From positions 992,001 through 1,056,000 of the forward strand of contig NZ_AP012547.1 in the NCBI RefSeq assembly GCF_000828635.1: a DNA stretch of 64,000 nucleotides. The letters run 5' to 3'. This document shows, one piece after another, positions 33,661 through 41,802 of the stretch. Under the pieces are notes generated by a model. The model ran no database searches. It saw only the letters and a list, made by a program, of their open reading frames with translations, and was not told the DNA's origin. Origin of the DNA: Sulfuritalea hydrogenivorans sk43H (GTDB lineage: Bacteria; Pseudomonadota; Gammaproteobacteria; Burkholderiales; Rhodocyclaceae). The number at the start of each line of letters is the position of its first letter. Position 1 is the stretch's first letter. Both the position numbers and the translations under genes were made by a program.

Positions 33661-34800
33661 ATGGAAACAATCGGATTCAACAAGCCCTACATGAGCGGCA
33701 AGGAGCTGTACTACATCGCGCGAGCCCATTTCAACGCGCGCCTGGCGGGCGACGGACCGTTCACCGCGGCCTGCCACGAGTCGCTGGAGGGGTTTGTCGG
33801 CTGCAAGCGTGCCCTGCTGACCCATTCCTGCACCGCGGCACTGGAAATGTCGGCGCTGTTGCTTGACATCCAGCCCGGCGATGAAGTCATCATGCCGTCG
33901 TACACCTTCGTATCCACCGCCAACGCGTTTGCCCTGCGCGGCGGCGTTCCGGTATTTGTCGATATCCGCGAGGACGTCCTGAATCTCGACGAATCGCTGA
34001 TCGAGGCGGCGATCACGCCGCGCACCCGGGCGATCGTGCCGGTGCATTACGCCGGTGTCGGCTGCGAGATGGACACCATTCTCGACATCGCCGCCAGGCA
34101 CGGATTGAAAGTGGTCGAGGATGCCGCGCAAGCCTTCATGTCGCGCTATAAGGGGCGTCCGCTGGGTGGCATCGGCGATCTTGGCGCGCTGAGTTTTCAT
34201 GAGACGAAGAATGTGATCTCGGGCGAAGGCGGTGCGCTGCTGGTGAATGACGCATCCCTGATCGCGCGTGCTGAAATCATCCGCGAAAAGGGCACCGACC
34301 GCACGCGCTTTTTCCGCGGCGAAGCGGACAAGTACACCTGGCAGGAGGTGGGTTCGTCGTTCCTGCCGGGGGAACTGACAGCCGCCTTCCTGCTGGCGCA
34401 GCTCGAAGATGCCCGTGAAATCACCCGGCGCCGCATCGAGGCCTGGAATCATTACCATGAACTGCTGCAGCCCCTGGAAGCCGGGGGCCTGCTGCGGCGC
34501 CCGGTGGTTCCGCCGGAATGCGAGCACAACGGCCACATGTACTACGTCCTGCTGCCGGCCGAGGTCGATCGCCAGCACGTGCTCGCTGAATTGCTCGGGG
34601 AAGGGATCCACGCCGTTTTCCACTATGTACCCCTGCACGATTCTCCGGCGGGAAGGCGCCATGGTCGTGTGCATGGCACGTTGAAGCAAACCGAAGACCT
34701 TGCCGCGCGCCTGATACGGCTTCCGCTCTGGGTCGAAATTTCCCGGCCGCAGCAAGCGCGCATATGTGCAACCCTGAGGCGGGTACTCGAAAAGTCCTGA
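33661..34800 (+). CDS. DegT/DnrJ/EryC1 sugar aminotransferase (WecE/RffA-like)
   Basis: 379 residues. PLP-dependent; the Schiff-base Lys is in SFHETKNVISGEGG, with VVEDAAQAF ahead of it. The N-terminus ETIGFNKPYMSGKELYYIA is close to WecE/RffA, which makes dTDP-4-amino-4,6-dideoxygalactose from the 4-keto sugar. This gives the amine that the formyltransferase, PglD-like or WbqC enzymes could then modify. No dTDP-sugar synthase or dehydratase genes (rmlA, rmlB) lie in the window, so the substrate must come from elsewhere. Last gene of the locus; a GCCCGC/GCGGGC hairpin without a T tract follows at 34803-34816. Confidence 0.92.
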   Translation: METIGFNKPYMSGKELYYIARAHFNARLAGDGPFTAACHESLEGFVGCKRALLTHSCTAALEMSALLLDIQPGDEVIMPSYTFVSTANAFALRGGVPVFVDIREDVLNLDESLIEAAITPRTRAIVPVHYAGVGCEMDTILDIAARHGLKVVEDAAQAFMSRYKGRPLGGIGDLGALSFHETKNVISGEGGALLVNDASLIARAEIIREKGTDRTRFFRGEADKYTWQEVGSSFLPGELTAAFLLAQLEDAREITRRRIEAWNHYHELLQPLEAGGLLRRPVVPPECEHNGHMYYVLLPAEVDRQHVLAELLGEGIHAVFHYVPLHDSPAGRRHGRVHGTLKQTEDLAARLIRLPLWVEISRPQQARICATLRRVLEKS

Positions 34801-34873
34801 CTGCCCGCCAGCGGGCATGCGCTGCGACAGGGTAATTCCGCGTCGGCGGCACGCCTCTTGCTGCAGCTGTTTC

Positions 34874-35449
34874 ATGCTGCGCATTCTCATCATCGACGAA
34901 TCCCGCGCCCGCGCTGCCGAACTCTGCGCGGCGCTGGCCATGGCCGGCCACCAGGTGGCGGCCGTGCTGCCGTCGGCGCTCGACCTCACGGCGCAAATCG
35001 AGCAGATCAAACCCGACGTGATCCTGATCGAAACCGATTCGCCGTCGCGCGACACGCTGGAGAACCTCGCGGTGATGGAGCGCGAGATGCCGCGCCCGGT
35101 GATCATCCTGACCCAGGACCGCGACGCGGCCCTGATGCGCGCCGCGTTCCAGGCCGGAGTGTCGGCCTATGTCGTTGATAATCTTGACCTGGCGCGGCTG
35201 AAGCCGATCGTGGACGTGGCCATTGCGCGCTTCGAGGCGCACCAGCTTCTCAAGCAGGAACTGGCGACGGCCACCCGCAAGTTGTCCGAGCGCAAGCTCA
35301 TCGACAAGGCCAAGGGCATCCTGATGAAGACGCGCAGCCTGGACGAGGATCAGGCCTACGCCGCCTTGCGCAAGCTGGCGATGGACCGCGCCCAGCCGCT
35401 GGGCAAAGTCGCCGGCGATCTGGTGGAAATGGCGAAGCTGTTGCTGTAG
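34874..35449 (+). CDS. nasT: ANTAR-domain response regulator NasT
   Basis: 191 residues from the ATG at 34874 (MLRILIIDESRARAA). A receiver-like domain (1-120) is followed by an ANTAR domain (about 130-190) with KLSERKLIDKAKGILMKT and AYAALRKLAMDRAQPLGKVA, the A-x-x-x-L-R-x-x-A-M motif. NasT binds a two-hairpin leader RNA and prevents termination upstream of nitrate assimilation genes; its partner NasS, usually next to it, is absent here. The nrtA-type protein downstream may fill that role, as NasS and NrtA are related. Located 313 bp before nrtA, whose leader has suitable hairpins. Confidence 0.9.
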   Translation: MLRILIIDESRARAAELCAALAMAGHQVAAVLPSALDLTAQIEQIKPDVILIETDSPSRDTLENLAVMEREMPRPVIILTQDRDAALMRAAFQAGVSAYVVDNLDLARLKPIVDVAIARFEAHQLLKQELATATRKLSERKLIDKAKGILMKTRSLDEDQAYAALRKLAMDRAQPLGKVAGDLVEMAKLLL

Positions 35450-35539
35450 CGGCACGCCGCAGCCCGGCCACGCCGGCGCTTCATTCTGGTGCATGGAACT
35501 TCATCGGCGCGCTACCGCGGTGCAGCATCCCTCATGTGT

Positions 35540-35561
35540 CGCCGTATCGCCAGCGCCGACT
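35540..35561 (-). repeat. 22-bp dispersed repeat, copy 4
   Basis: On the minus strand AGTCGGCGCTGGCG, AT, ACGGCG; identical to copy 1. In the nasT-nrtA gap, upstream of the leader hairpins. Confidence 0.85.
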
Positions 35562-35642
35562 CCCGACTGCAATTCCCAGCACCGACGCGGCGTTGGGGCA
35601 ATTTCGGCAGGAGTGGCACAGCGGTTGCTAAGTAGTGCCTGA

Positions 35643-35745
35643 GTGCCGAATCAAAGGCGGTTCGGTGCAAATGACAACGGTGTCTGTTGCGTCTCGTGGG
35701 AGTGCTTCCCGCAGATGCGCAACGGGCGCCGTTTTGCGTTTCAGC
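35643..35745 (+). promoter_or_regulatory. Candidate NasT-responsive leader with competing hairpins before nrtA
   Basis: Hairpin 1: GTGCCGAA (35643-35650) with TTCGGTGC (35661-35668). Hairpin 2: GTTGCG (35686-35691) with CGCAAC (35718-35723), inner stem GTGGGA with TCCCGC, and a loop starting AGTG, giving the A1 and G4 positions known for ANTAR targets. The same CGCAAC can instead open a downstream stem, CGCAACGG with CCGTTTTGCG (35718-35738), followed by TTT. The two folds exclude each other, as expected of antitermination. The rest of the 35450-35762 gap holds only repeat copy 4. Confidence 0.55.
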
Positions 35746-35762
35746 CACTAGCGGAGATCGAG

Positions 35763-37076
35763 ATGAACCATGAAGACAAGCTTTCCAACCTGTCCGCGAC
35801 CAGCGTCGCTACCGAGACTGTCGAGCTTCCCGCTCCTGCCGCGACGGGCCCTTCGCGCCGCGACTTCCTTCAGCTCGCAGGCGGAGCGGCGCTCATGAGC
35901 ATGGTGCCGCCCGGAGTGCGGTCCGGCGCCTGGGCCGCCGGTTCCGATGCGCCGGAGAAGAAGGAAGTGCGCATCGGCTTCATCCCGCTCACCGACTGCT
36001 CCTCCGTCGTGATGGCGGCGGTGCAGAAGTTCGACGAGAAGTATGGCATCAAGATCATCCCGACCAAGGAAGCGTCCTGGGCCAGCGTGCGCGACAAGCT
36101 GGTGAATGGCGAGCTCGACGCCGCCCACGTCCTCTACGGCCTGGTGTACGGCGTGCAGCTGGGCATCGGCGGGCCGAAGAAGGACATGAGCGTGCTGATG
36201 AGCCTGAACCACAACGGCCAGGCCATCACGCTCTCCAACAAGCTCAAGGACGCCGGCGTCACCGACGGTGCGAGTCTGGCAAAGAAGGTCTTGTCGAAGG
36301 ATCGCGAATACATCTTTGCCCAGACCTTTCCCACCGGCACCCACGCCATGTGGCTCTACTACTGGCTGGCGGCACAAGGCATCAATCCCTTCAAGGACGT
36401 CAAGAACATCACCGTGCCGCCTCCGCAGATGGTCGCCAACATGCGTGTCGGCAACATGGACGGTTTCTGCGTCGGCGAGCCCTGGAACAACCGTGCCATC
36501 ATGGACAAGATCGGCTTCACCGCGGTGACGACGCAGGACATCTGGGTCGACCATCCGGAAAAGGTGCTCGGCACCACCGCCGACTGGGTGGCGAAGCATC
36601 CCAATACCGCGCGCGCCATGACGGCTGCGATCATCGAAGCCGGCAAATGGATCGATGCGTCGCTGGTCAACCGGCGCACGACGGCCGAGACCGTGGCGCA
36701 AAAGGCCTACATCAACACCGACATGGACGTGATCCTCGAGCGCATGCTCGGCCGCTACAGCAACGGCTTGGGCAAGAGCTGGGACGACAAGAACCACATG
36801 AAGTTCTTCAATGACGGCGCGGTCAATTTCCCCTACCTGTCGGATGCCATGTGGTTCCTCACGCAGCACAAGCGCTGGGGCCTGATCAAGGACGATCCCG
36901 ATTACCTCGCCGTGGCGAAGAAGGTCAATCGCATCGACATCTACCGGCAGGCGGCCACCGCCGCCGGCGTCAGCCTGCCGAAGAGCGACATGCGCAGCCA
37001 CAAGCTGATCGACGGCGTGGTGTGGGACGGCAAGGACCCGAAGAAGTACGCCGCGTCCTTCAAGGTGCGTGCCTGA
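35763..37076 (+). CDS. nrtA: Nitrate/nitrite ABC transporter substrate-binding protein NrtA (NasF)
   Basis: 437 residues from the ATG at 35763. A Tat signal is clear: SRRDFL at about 31-36 followed by the hydrophobic LQLAGGAALM. The mature protein begins near EKKEVRIGFIPLTDCSSVVM and has the NrtA hallmark HNGQAITLSNKLKDAG and FCVGEPWNNRAI. It captures nitrate or nitrite in the periplasm for NrtBC. Preceded by the NasT-type leader and followed 31 bp later by nrtB. Confidence 0.95.
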   Translation: MNHEDKLSNLSATSVATETVELPAPAATGPSRRDFLQLAGGAALMSMVPPGVRSGAWAAGSDAPEKKEVRIGFIPLTDCSSVVMAAVQKFDEKYGIKIIPTKEASWASVRDKLVNGELDAAHVLYGLVYGVQLGIGGPKKDMSVLMSLNHNGQAITLSNKLKDAGVTDGASLAKKVLSKDREYIFAQTFPTGTHAMWLYYWLAAQGINPFKDVKNITVPPPQMVANMRVGNMDGFCVGEPWNNRAIMDKIGFTAVTTQDIWVDHPEKVLGTTADWVAKHPNTARAMTAAIIEAGKWIDASLVNRRTTAETVAQKAYINTDMDVILERMLGRYSNGLGKSWDDKNHMKFFNDGAVNFPYLSDAMWFLTQHKRWGLIKDDPDYLAVAKKVNRIDIYRQAATAAGVSLPKSDMRSHKLIDGVVWDGKDPKKYAASFKVRA

Positions 37077-37107
37077 TTGATTGTCTGCAATGGAAAAGGA
37101 GAGCGGC

Positions 37108-38025
37108 ATGAGCACACTTGCATTGAAGCTGGTCGAAGCGCCGGTCAAGACGGAACCTGCAACCCCTGCCGCCGCGGCTGCGGAGCGTCCCGTGACAACC
37201 GAGCGCAGCGAGCAAGCTGTCACCCCTCCCGCGCGGGAGGGATTGGGGGAGGGCGGGCGTGATTTGATGCGCAGAATCATCCCGCCGGTTTTCGGGATTG
37301 TCCTGCTCATTGGCATCTGGGCGCTGGCGGCGATCAAGTCGGGCAACATTCCGGGGCCGGACAAGACCTGGGTGGCCGCGGTGAAGCTGTTCTCCGATCC
37401 GTTCTATCGCAACGGACCGAACGACCAGGGCATCGGCTGGAACGTGCTCTCGTCGCTGCAGCGTGTAGGGATCGGCTTCGGTTTTGCGGCCCTGGTCGGC
37501 ATTCCGATGGGCTTCATGCTCGGACGCTTCGCCTTCATGAGCCGCATGTTCGAGCCGATCATCAGCCTGCTGCGGCCGGTGTCCCCGCTGGCCTGGCTGC
37601 CGATCGGCCTGCTGGTGTTCCAGAAGGCCGACCCGGCGGCGACCTGGACCATCTTCATCTGCTCGATCTGGCCCATGATCCTCAACACCGCGCAGGGCGT
37701 GCAGCGCGTGCCGCAGGACTACCTCAACGTCGCCCGCGTGCTCGGCCTGCCGGAAACCAAGGTCATCACCAGGATCCTGTTTCCCGCGGTGCTGCCCTAC
37801 ATGCTGACCGGCATCCGCCTCTCGATCGGTACCGCCTGGCTGGTGATCGTGGCCGCGGAAATGCTCACCGGCGGCGTCGGCATCGGCTTCTGGGTGTGGG
37901 ACGAGTGGAACAACCTCAAGGTCGAGCACATCGTCATCGCCATCTTCGTCATCGGCATCGTCGGCCTGGTGCTGGAAACCATGCTGCTGCTGCTGGCAAA
38001 ACGCTTCACTTACGAAAGCCGCTGA
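37108..38025 (+). CDS. nrtB: Nitrate ABC transporter permease NrtB
   Basis: 305 residues from the ATG at 37108 (RBS AAGGAGAG). Six membrane helices start near residue 60. The permease EAA loop is VPQDYLNVARVLGLPETKVITRILFPAVLPY-like, seen as NVARVLGLPETKVITRILFP. The N-terminal 55 residues form an unusual hydrophilic Ala/Pro-rich extension, and part of it (PPAREGLGEGG) is encoded by an 18-bp perfect palindrome and flanking G-rich repeat at 37224-37255. This looks like an intergenic repeat captured into the coding region. Confidence 0.94.
   Translation: MSTLALKLVEAPVKTEPATPAAAAAERPVTTERSEQAVTPPAREGLGEGGRDLMRRIIPPVFGIVLLIGIWALAAIKSGNIPGPDKTWVAAVKLFSDPFYRNGPNDQGIGWNVLSSLQRVGIGFGFAALVGIPMGFMLGRFAFMSRMFEPIISLLRPVSPLAWLPIGLLVFQKADPAATWTIFICSIWPMILNTAQGVQRVPQDYLNVARVLGLPETKVITRILFPAVLPYMLTGIRLSIGTAWLVIVAAEMLTGGVGIGFWVWDEWNNLKVEHIVIAIFVIGIVGLVLETMLLLLAKRFTYESR
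37224..37241. repeat. 18-bp palindrome inside nrtB 5' region
   Basis: CCCTCCCGC followed by GCGGGAGGG, a perfect inverted repeat, then ATTGGGGGAGGGCGGG. It resembles CCCTCCC-N-GGGAGGG repeats normally found between genes in proteobacteria. It encodes part of the linker ahead of the first NrtB membrane helix. Confidence 0.7.
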
Positions 38026-38027
38026 TC

Positions 38028-38819
38028 ATGAAGACACTGGTAAAAATCGAGAAGGTCGGACAGACCTTCAACACCAAGAGCGGAAAATTCACCGCGCTGC
38101 GCGACATCGACCTGAACATCCGCGAAGGCGAGGTGGTATCGCTGATCGGCCACTCCGGCTGCGGCAAGAGCACGCTGCTCAACCTGATCGCCGGGCTGAC
38201 CTTGCCCAGCAGCGGCGTGCTGCTGTGCGAGGAACGCGAAATTCCCGGCCCCGGCCCGGAGCGCGCGGTGGTGTTCCAGAACCACAGCCTGCTGCCCTGG
38301 ATGACCTGTTTCGAGAACGTGATGCTGGGCGTCGAGCAGGTCTTCGGCAGGAAGGAAGGCAAGCCCAAGCTCAAGGCCCGCGTCGATGCGGCTCTGGCGA
38401 TGGTGCACATGGATCATGCCAGCGGCAAGTATCCGCACGAGATTTCCGGCGGCATGAAGCAGCGCATCGGCATCGCCCGCGCCTTCGCCATGGAACCGAA
38501 GATCCTGTTGATGGACGAGCCCTTCGGCGCGCTCGACGCTTTGACTCGCGCCGCGCTGCAGGACGAGCTCAACGGCGTGATGGCCAAGACCGGCGCCACG
38601 GTGGTGATGGTGACCCACGACGTCGACGAGGCGGTGCTGCTGTCGGACCGCATCGTGATGATGACCAACGGACCGGCCGCGACCATCGGCGAAATCCTGC
38701 GGGTCGAACTGCCGCGCCCGCGCGACCGCCTCGAACTGGCGCATGACCCGCGCTTTGCCGACTATCGCGCCGCGGTGTTCGAGTTCCTGTACCGCAAACA
38801 ACTGAAAAAGGCCGCTTGA
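38028..38819 (+). CDS. nrtC: Nitrate ABC transporter ATP-binding protein NrtC/NrtD-type
   Basis: 263 residues. Walker A GHSGCGKST (41-49), Q-loop VVFQNHSLLPWMTCFENV, signature HEISGGMKQRIGIARAF, Walker B ILLMDEPFGALD and the H-loop VTHDVDEAV. It is the short form without the extra C-terminal NrtA-like domain found in cyanobacterial NrtC. It powers NrtB. Starts two bases after the nrtB stop. Confidence 0.94.
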   Translation: MKTLVKIEKVGQTFNTKSGKFTALRDIDLNIREGEVVSLIGHSGCGKSTLLNLIAGLTLPSSGVLLCEEREIPGPGPERAVVFQNHSLLPWMTCFENVMLGVEQVFGRKEGKPKLKARVDAALAMVHMDHASGKYPHEISGGMKQRIGIARAFAMEPKILLMDEPFGALDALTRAALQDELNGVMAKTGATVVMVTHDVDEAVLLSDRIVMMTNGPAATIGEILRVELPRPRDRLELAHDPRFADYRAAVFEFLYRKQLKKAA

Positions 38820-38830
38820 GGATCGCGATC

Positions 38831-41299
38831 ATGAAGAAGCAAAAACTCGTCGTCGTCGGCAACGGCATGGCCGGCATCCGCGCGGTGGAAGAGCTGCTGA
38901 AGCTTGCCCCCGATCTCTACGACATCACGGTGTTCGGTGCCGAGCCGCACGGCAACTACAACCGCATCCTGCTCTCGCCGGTGCTGGCGGGCGAAATGAC
39001 CATCAACGACATCATCCTCAATCCGCTCGGCTGGTATGCCGACAACGGCATCCGCCTGCATGTGGGCAAGACGGTGACGAAGATCGATCGCACCGCGCGC
39101 AAGGTCATCGCCTCCGACGGTACCGAGGAGGAATACGACCGCCTGCTGCTGGCCACCGGTTCGATGCCTTTCATCCTGCCCATCCCCGGCCGCGACCTGC
39201 CCGGCGTGATCAGCTATCGCGACATCAAGGACACCGACGAGATGATCGCCACCGCCGCCACGCACAAGCATGCGGTGGTGATCGGCGGCGGCCTGCTCGG
39301 GCTCGAAGCCGCCAACGGCCTCAAACTGCGCGGCATGGATGTCACCGTGGTGCACCTGATGCCCTGGCTGATGGAGCGCCAGTTGGACAAGTCCGCGGCC
39401 GACATGCTGAAGACTTCATTGGAGGCGCGCGGCCTCAAGTTCCTGCTGGAAAAACAGACCGAGGCCTTGATCCGCGGTGAATCGGGAAGAGTCTGCGCGC
39501 TGCGCTTCAAGGACGGCCTTGAAATCCCCGCCGACCTCGTCGTCATGGCCGCCGGCATCCGCCCCAACACGGCGCTGGCCGAATCGGCGCGCCTGTATTG
39601 CAACCGCGGCATCGTGGTCAATGACACCATGCAGACCTACGACCCGCGCATCTATGCGGTCGGCGAATGCGTCGCGCATCGGGGCATCGCCTACGGTCTC
39701 GTCGCGCCGCTGTTCGAGCAGGCCAAGGTCTGCGCCAACCACCTGGCCAATTTCGGCATCGCGCGCTATTCGGGTTCCGTGCTGTCTACCAAGCTCAAGG
39801 TCACCGGCATCGATTTGTTTTCCGCCGGCAATTTCATGGGCGGTGAGGGCACCGACGAGATCGTGCTCAACGATCCGTCCGGCGGCGTGTACAAGAAGCT
39901 GGTGCTGAAGAACGACACCCTGGTCGGCGCCGTGCTCTACGGCGACACGGCTGACGGCGCCTGGTATTTCCAGCTGGTCAAGGACGCGCAGAACATCCAC
40001 GAAATCCGCGACCACCTGATGTTCGGCCAGAACCATGTTGGTGACGTCGGCCATGCCGGCAAGACGCTGGCCGCGACCCTGCCCGACGACGCCCAGGTCT
40101 GCGGCTGCAACGGCGTCTGCAAGGGTGACATCGTCAAGGCGATCAAGAGCCAGGGCTTGTTCACGCTGGACGAGGTGAGGAAGCACACCAAGGCGTCGTC
40201 CTCCTGCGGTTCCTGCACCGGACTCGTCGAGCAGATCCTCGCCTCGACGGTCGGCGGTGCCTACACGCCCGCGGATACCAGGGACAAGCCGATGTGCGGC
40301 TGCACCGACCATTCGCACGGCGTGGTGCGCCAGACCATTCGCGAGCGGCACCTGATCACCATTCCCGAGGCGATGCGCTACATGGAATGGAAGACGCCCA
40401 ACGGCTGCCCCTCCTGCCGTCCGGCGCTCAACTACTACCTGATCTCGACCTGGCCAGGCGAGGCGAAGGACGATCCGCAGTCGCGCTTCATCAACGAGCG
40501 GGCGCACGCCAACATCCAGAAGGACGGCACCTACAGCGTGGTGCCGCGCATGTGGGGCGGGCTGACCACGCCGTCCGAGCTGCGCGCGATCGCCGACGTC
40601 GCCGACAAATATAAGGTGCCGACGGTGAAGATGACAGGCGGCGCGCGCGTCGACCTGCTCGGCATCAAGAAGGAAGACCTGCCGAAAGTCTGGGCCGATC
40701 TCGGCGCCGCCGGCATGGTCTCCGGCCATGCCTACGGCAAGAGCATCCGCACCGTGAAGACCTGCGTCGGCGCCGAGCACTGCCGCTTCGGCACCCAGCG
40801 TTCGATGGCGATGGGCGTCAAGCTCGAAAAAATGCTGTTCGGCATGTGGAGTCCGCACAAGGTCAAGCTCGCGGTCAGCGGCTGCCCGCGCAACTGCGCC
40901 GAGGCCGGCATCAAGGACATCGGAGTGATCGGCGTCGATGCGGGCTACGAGCTCTACGTCGCTGGCAACGGCGGCATCAAGACCGAAGTGGCGGAGTTCC
41001 TCTGCAAGGTGAAGTCGGACGAGGAGGTGATGGAATACTCCGGCGCCTTCCTCCAGCTGTATCGCGAAGAAGGCTACTACCTTGAACGCACGTGTCATTA
41101 CGTCGCCCGTGTCGGCCTCGACCATGTGAAGAAGATCGTGGTCGAGGACGCGACGAAGCGCAAGGAGCTTTACGAGCGCCTGCTGTTCGCGCTGCAGGAC
41201 TACGAAGACCCGTGGCAGGCGGCGGTGGCCAAGCCCGCGGTGCGCCGCGAGTACGAGGTCATCCGGATCAAGGAAGTCGCGGCAGAGGTGGTGTCATGA
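38831..41299 (+). CDS. nirB: Assimilatory nitrite reductase [NAD(P)H] large subunit NirB
   Basis: 822 residues from the ATG at 38831. FAD/NAD region at 1-400 (KKQKLVVVGNGMAGIRAVEE, VVIGGGLLGLEAANGL), a BFD-like 2Fe-2S segment (CGCNGVCKGDIVKAI and SSSCGSCTGLVEQIL), then the siroheme/4Fe-4S domain with CVGAEHCRFGTQ and CPRNCAEAG as cluster ligands. It reduces nitrite to ammonium with six electrons. Overlaps nirD by four bases. Confidence 0.97.
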   Translation: MKKQKLVVVGNGMAGIRAVEELLKLAPDLYDITVFGAEPHGNYNRILLSPVLAGEMTINDIILNPLGWYADNGIRLHVGKTVTKIDRTARKVIASDGTEEEYDRLLLATGSMPFILPIPGRDLPGVISYRDIKDTDEMIATAATHKHAVVIGGGLLGLEAANGLKLRGMDVTVVHLMPWLMERQLDKSAADMLKTSLEARGLKFLLEKQTEALIRGESGRVCALRFKDGLEIPADLVVMAAGIRPNTALAESARLYCNRGIVVNDTMQTYDPRIYAVGECVAHRGIAYGLVAPLFEQAKVCANHLANFGIARYSGSVLSTKLKVTGIDLFSAGNFMGGEGTDEIVLNDPSGGVYKKLVLKNDTLVGAVLYGDTADGAWYFQLVKDAQNIHEIRDHLMFGQNHVGDVGHAGKTLAATLPDDAQVCGCNGVCKGDIVKAIKSQGLFTLDEVRKHTKASSSCGSCTGLVEQILASTVGGAYTPADTRDKPMCGCTDHSHGVVRQTIRERHLITIPEAMRYMEWKTPNGCPSCRPALNYYLISTWPGEAKDDPQSRFINERAHANIQKDGTYSVVPRMWGGLTTPSELRAIADVADKYKVPTVKMTGGARVDLLGIKKEDLPKVWADLGAAGMVSGHAYGKSIRTVKTCVGAEHCRFGTQRSMAMGVKLEKMLFGMWSPHKVKLAVSGCPRNCAEAGIKDIGVIGVDAGYELYVAGNGGIKTEVAEFLCKVKSDEEVMEYSGAFLQLYREEGYYLERTCHYVARVGLDHVKKIVVEDATKRKELYERLLFALQDYEDPWQAAVAKPAVRREYEVIRIKEVAAEVVS

Positions 41300-41607
41300 G
41301 CGGCTGGATCAAGGTCTGCGCGCTCGACGAGATCGCGCCGCAAGGCAGTCGCGTGGTGGCGTCGAGCCAGGGCGACATCGCCATCTTCCGCACCGCCGAC
41401 GACGGCGTGTTCGGCCTCCACGACAAATGCCCGCACAAGGGCGGGCCGCTGTCGCAGGGCATCGTGCACGGCGATACCGTGACCTGTCCGCTGCACGGCT
41501 TCAAGATCGGCCTCAAGGACGGCGAGGCCGTGGCGCCGGACAAGGGCTGCGCGCGCCGTTTCGAAGTGAAGCTCGACGGCGGCGCGGTCTGGCTGCAACT
41601 CACCTGA
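41296..41607 (+). CDS. nirD: Nitrite reductase small subunit NirD
   Basis: 103 residues. Rieske-like fold with both ligand pairs retained: CPHKGG (Cys-x-His) and CPLHGF (Cys-x-x-His), as in bacterial NirD proteins that bind a 2Fe-2S cluster; many NirD proteins lack these. It is the small subunit of the NirBD reductase. Coupled to nirB by ATGA. Confidence 0.94.
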   Translation: MSGWIKVCALDEIAPQGSRVVASSQGDIAIFRTADDGVFGLHDKCPHKGGPLSQGIVHGDTVTCPLHGFKIGLKDGEAVAPDKGCARRFEVKLDGGAVWLQLT

Positions 41608-41608
41608 T

Positions 41609-41690
41609 CGCCGTGTCACCATCCGCAGCGGCGAGGAGAGCGTACTTTGCTCGACCGCCTTGCTGCGCAGGGGGCTCATCAGCGCCGACT
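41609..41690 (-). repeat. 22-bp dispersed repeat, copy 5, interrupted by 58 bp
   Basis: On the minus strand AGTCGGCGCTG (41690-41680) and TGGTGACACGGCG (41621-41609) are the two halves of a repeat matching copy 10, parted by 58 bp (41622-41679). The dinucleotide TG stands at both junctions, as if duplicated. The inserted stretch is open on the minus strand (starts ATGAGCCCCCTGCGC). Confidence 0.65.
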
Positions 41691-41707
41691 TTTTGTATGA
41701 AAGGCAG

Positions 41708-41789
41708 TCCGCAGATTTCGCAGATTGACGCAGATTAGATCAAAGGCGGTCTGTTTTTATCTGCGCAAATCTGCGTAATCTGCGGATAA
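41708..41789. repeat. Inverted repeat of CGCAGATT units, before nasA
   Basis: Left arm 41708-41738 (TCCGCAGATTTCGCAGATT, GACGCAGATT); right arm 41757-41788 (ATCTGCGCAAATCTGCG, TAATCTGCGGATA). The loop is only about 18 bp, so it can form a long hairpin in RNA. Same element as 13399-13545, and again immediately before a gene start. Confidence 0.88.
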
Positions 41790-41802
41790 ACAGGGTTTAG
41801 TC

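Noticed and set aside
34803-34816. GCCCGC/GCGGGC hairpin after the aminotransferase gene
   Set aside because: Stem of six with no T tract on either strand; insufficient for a terminator call.
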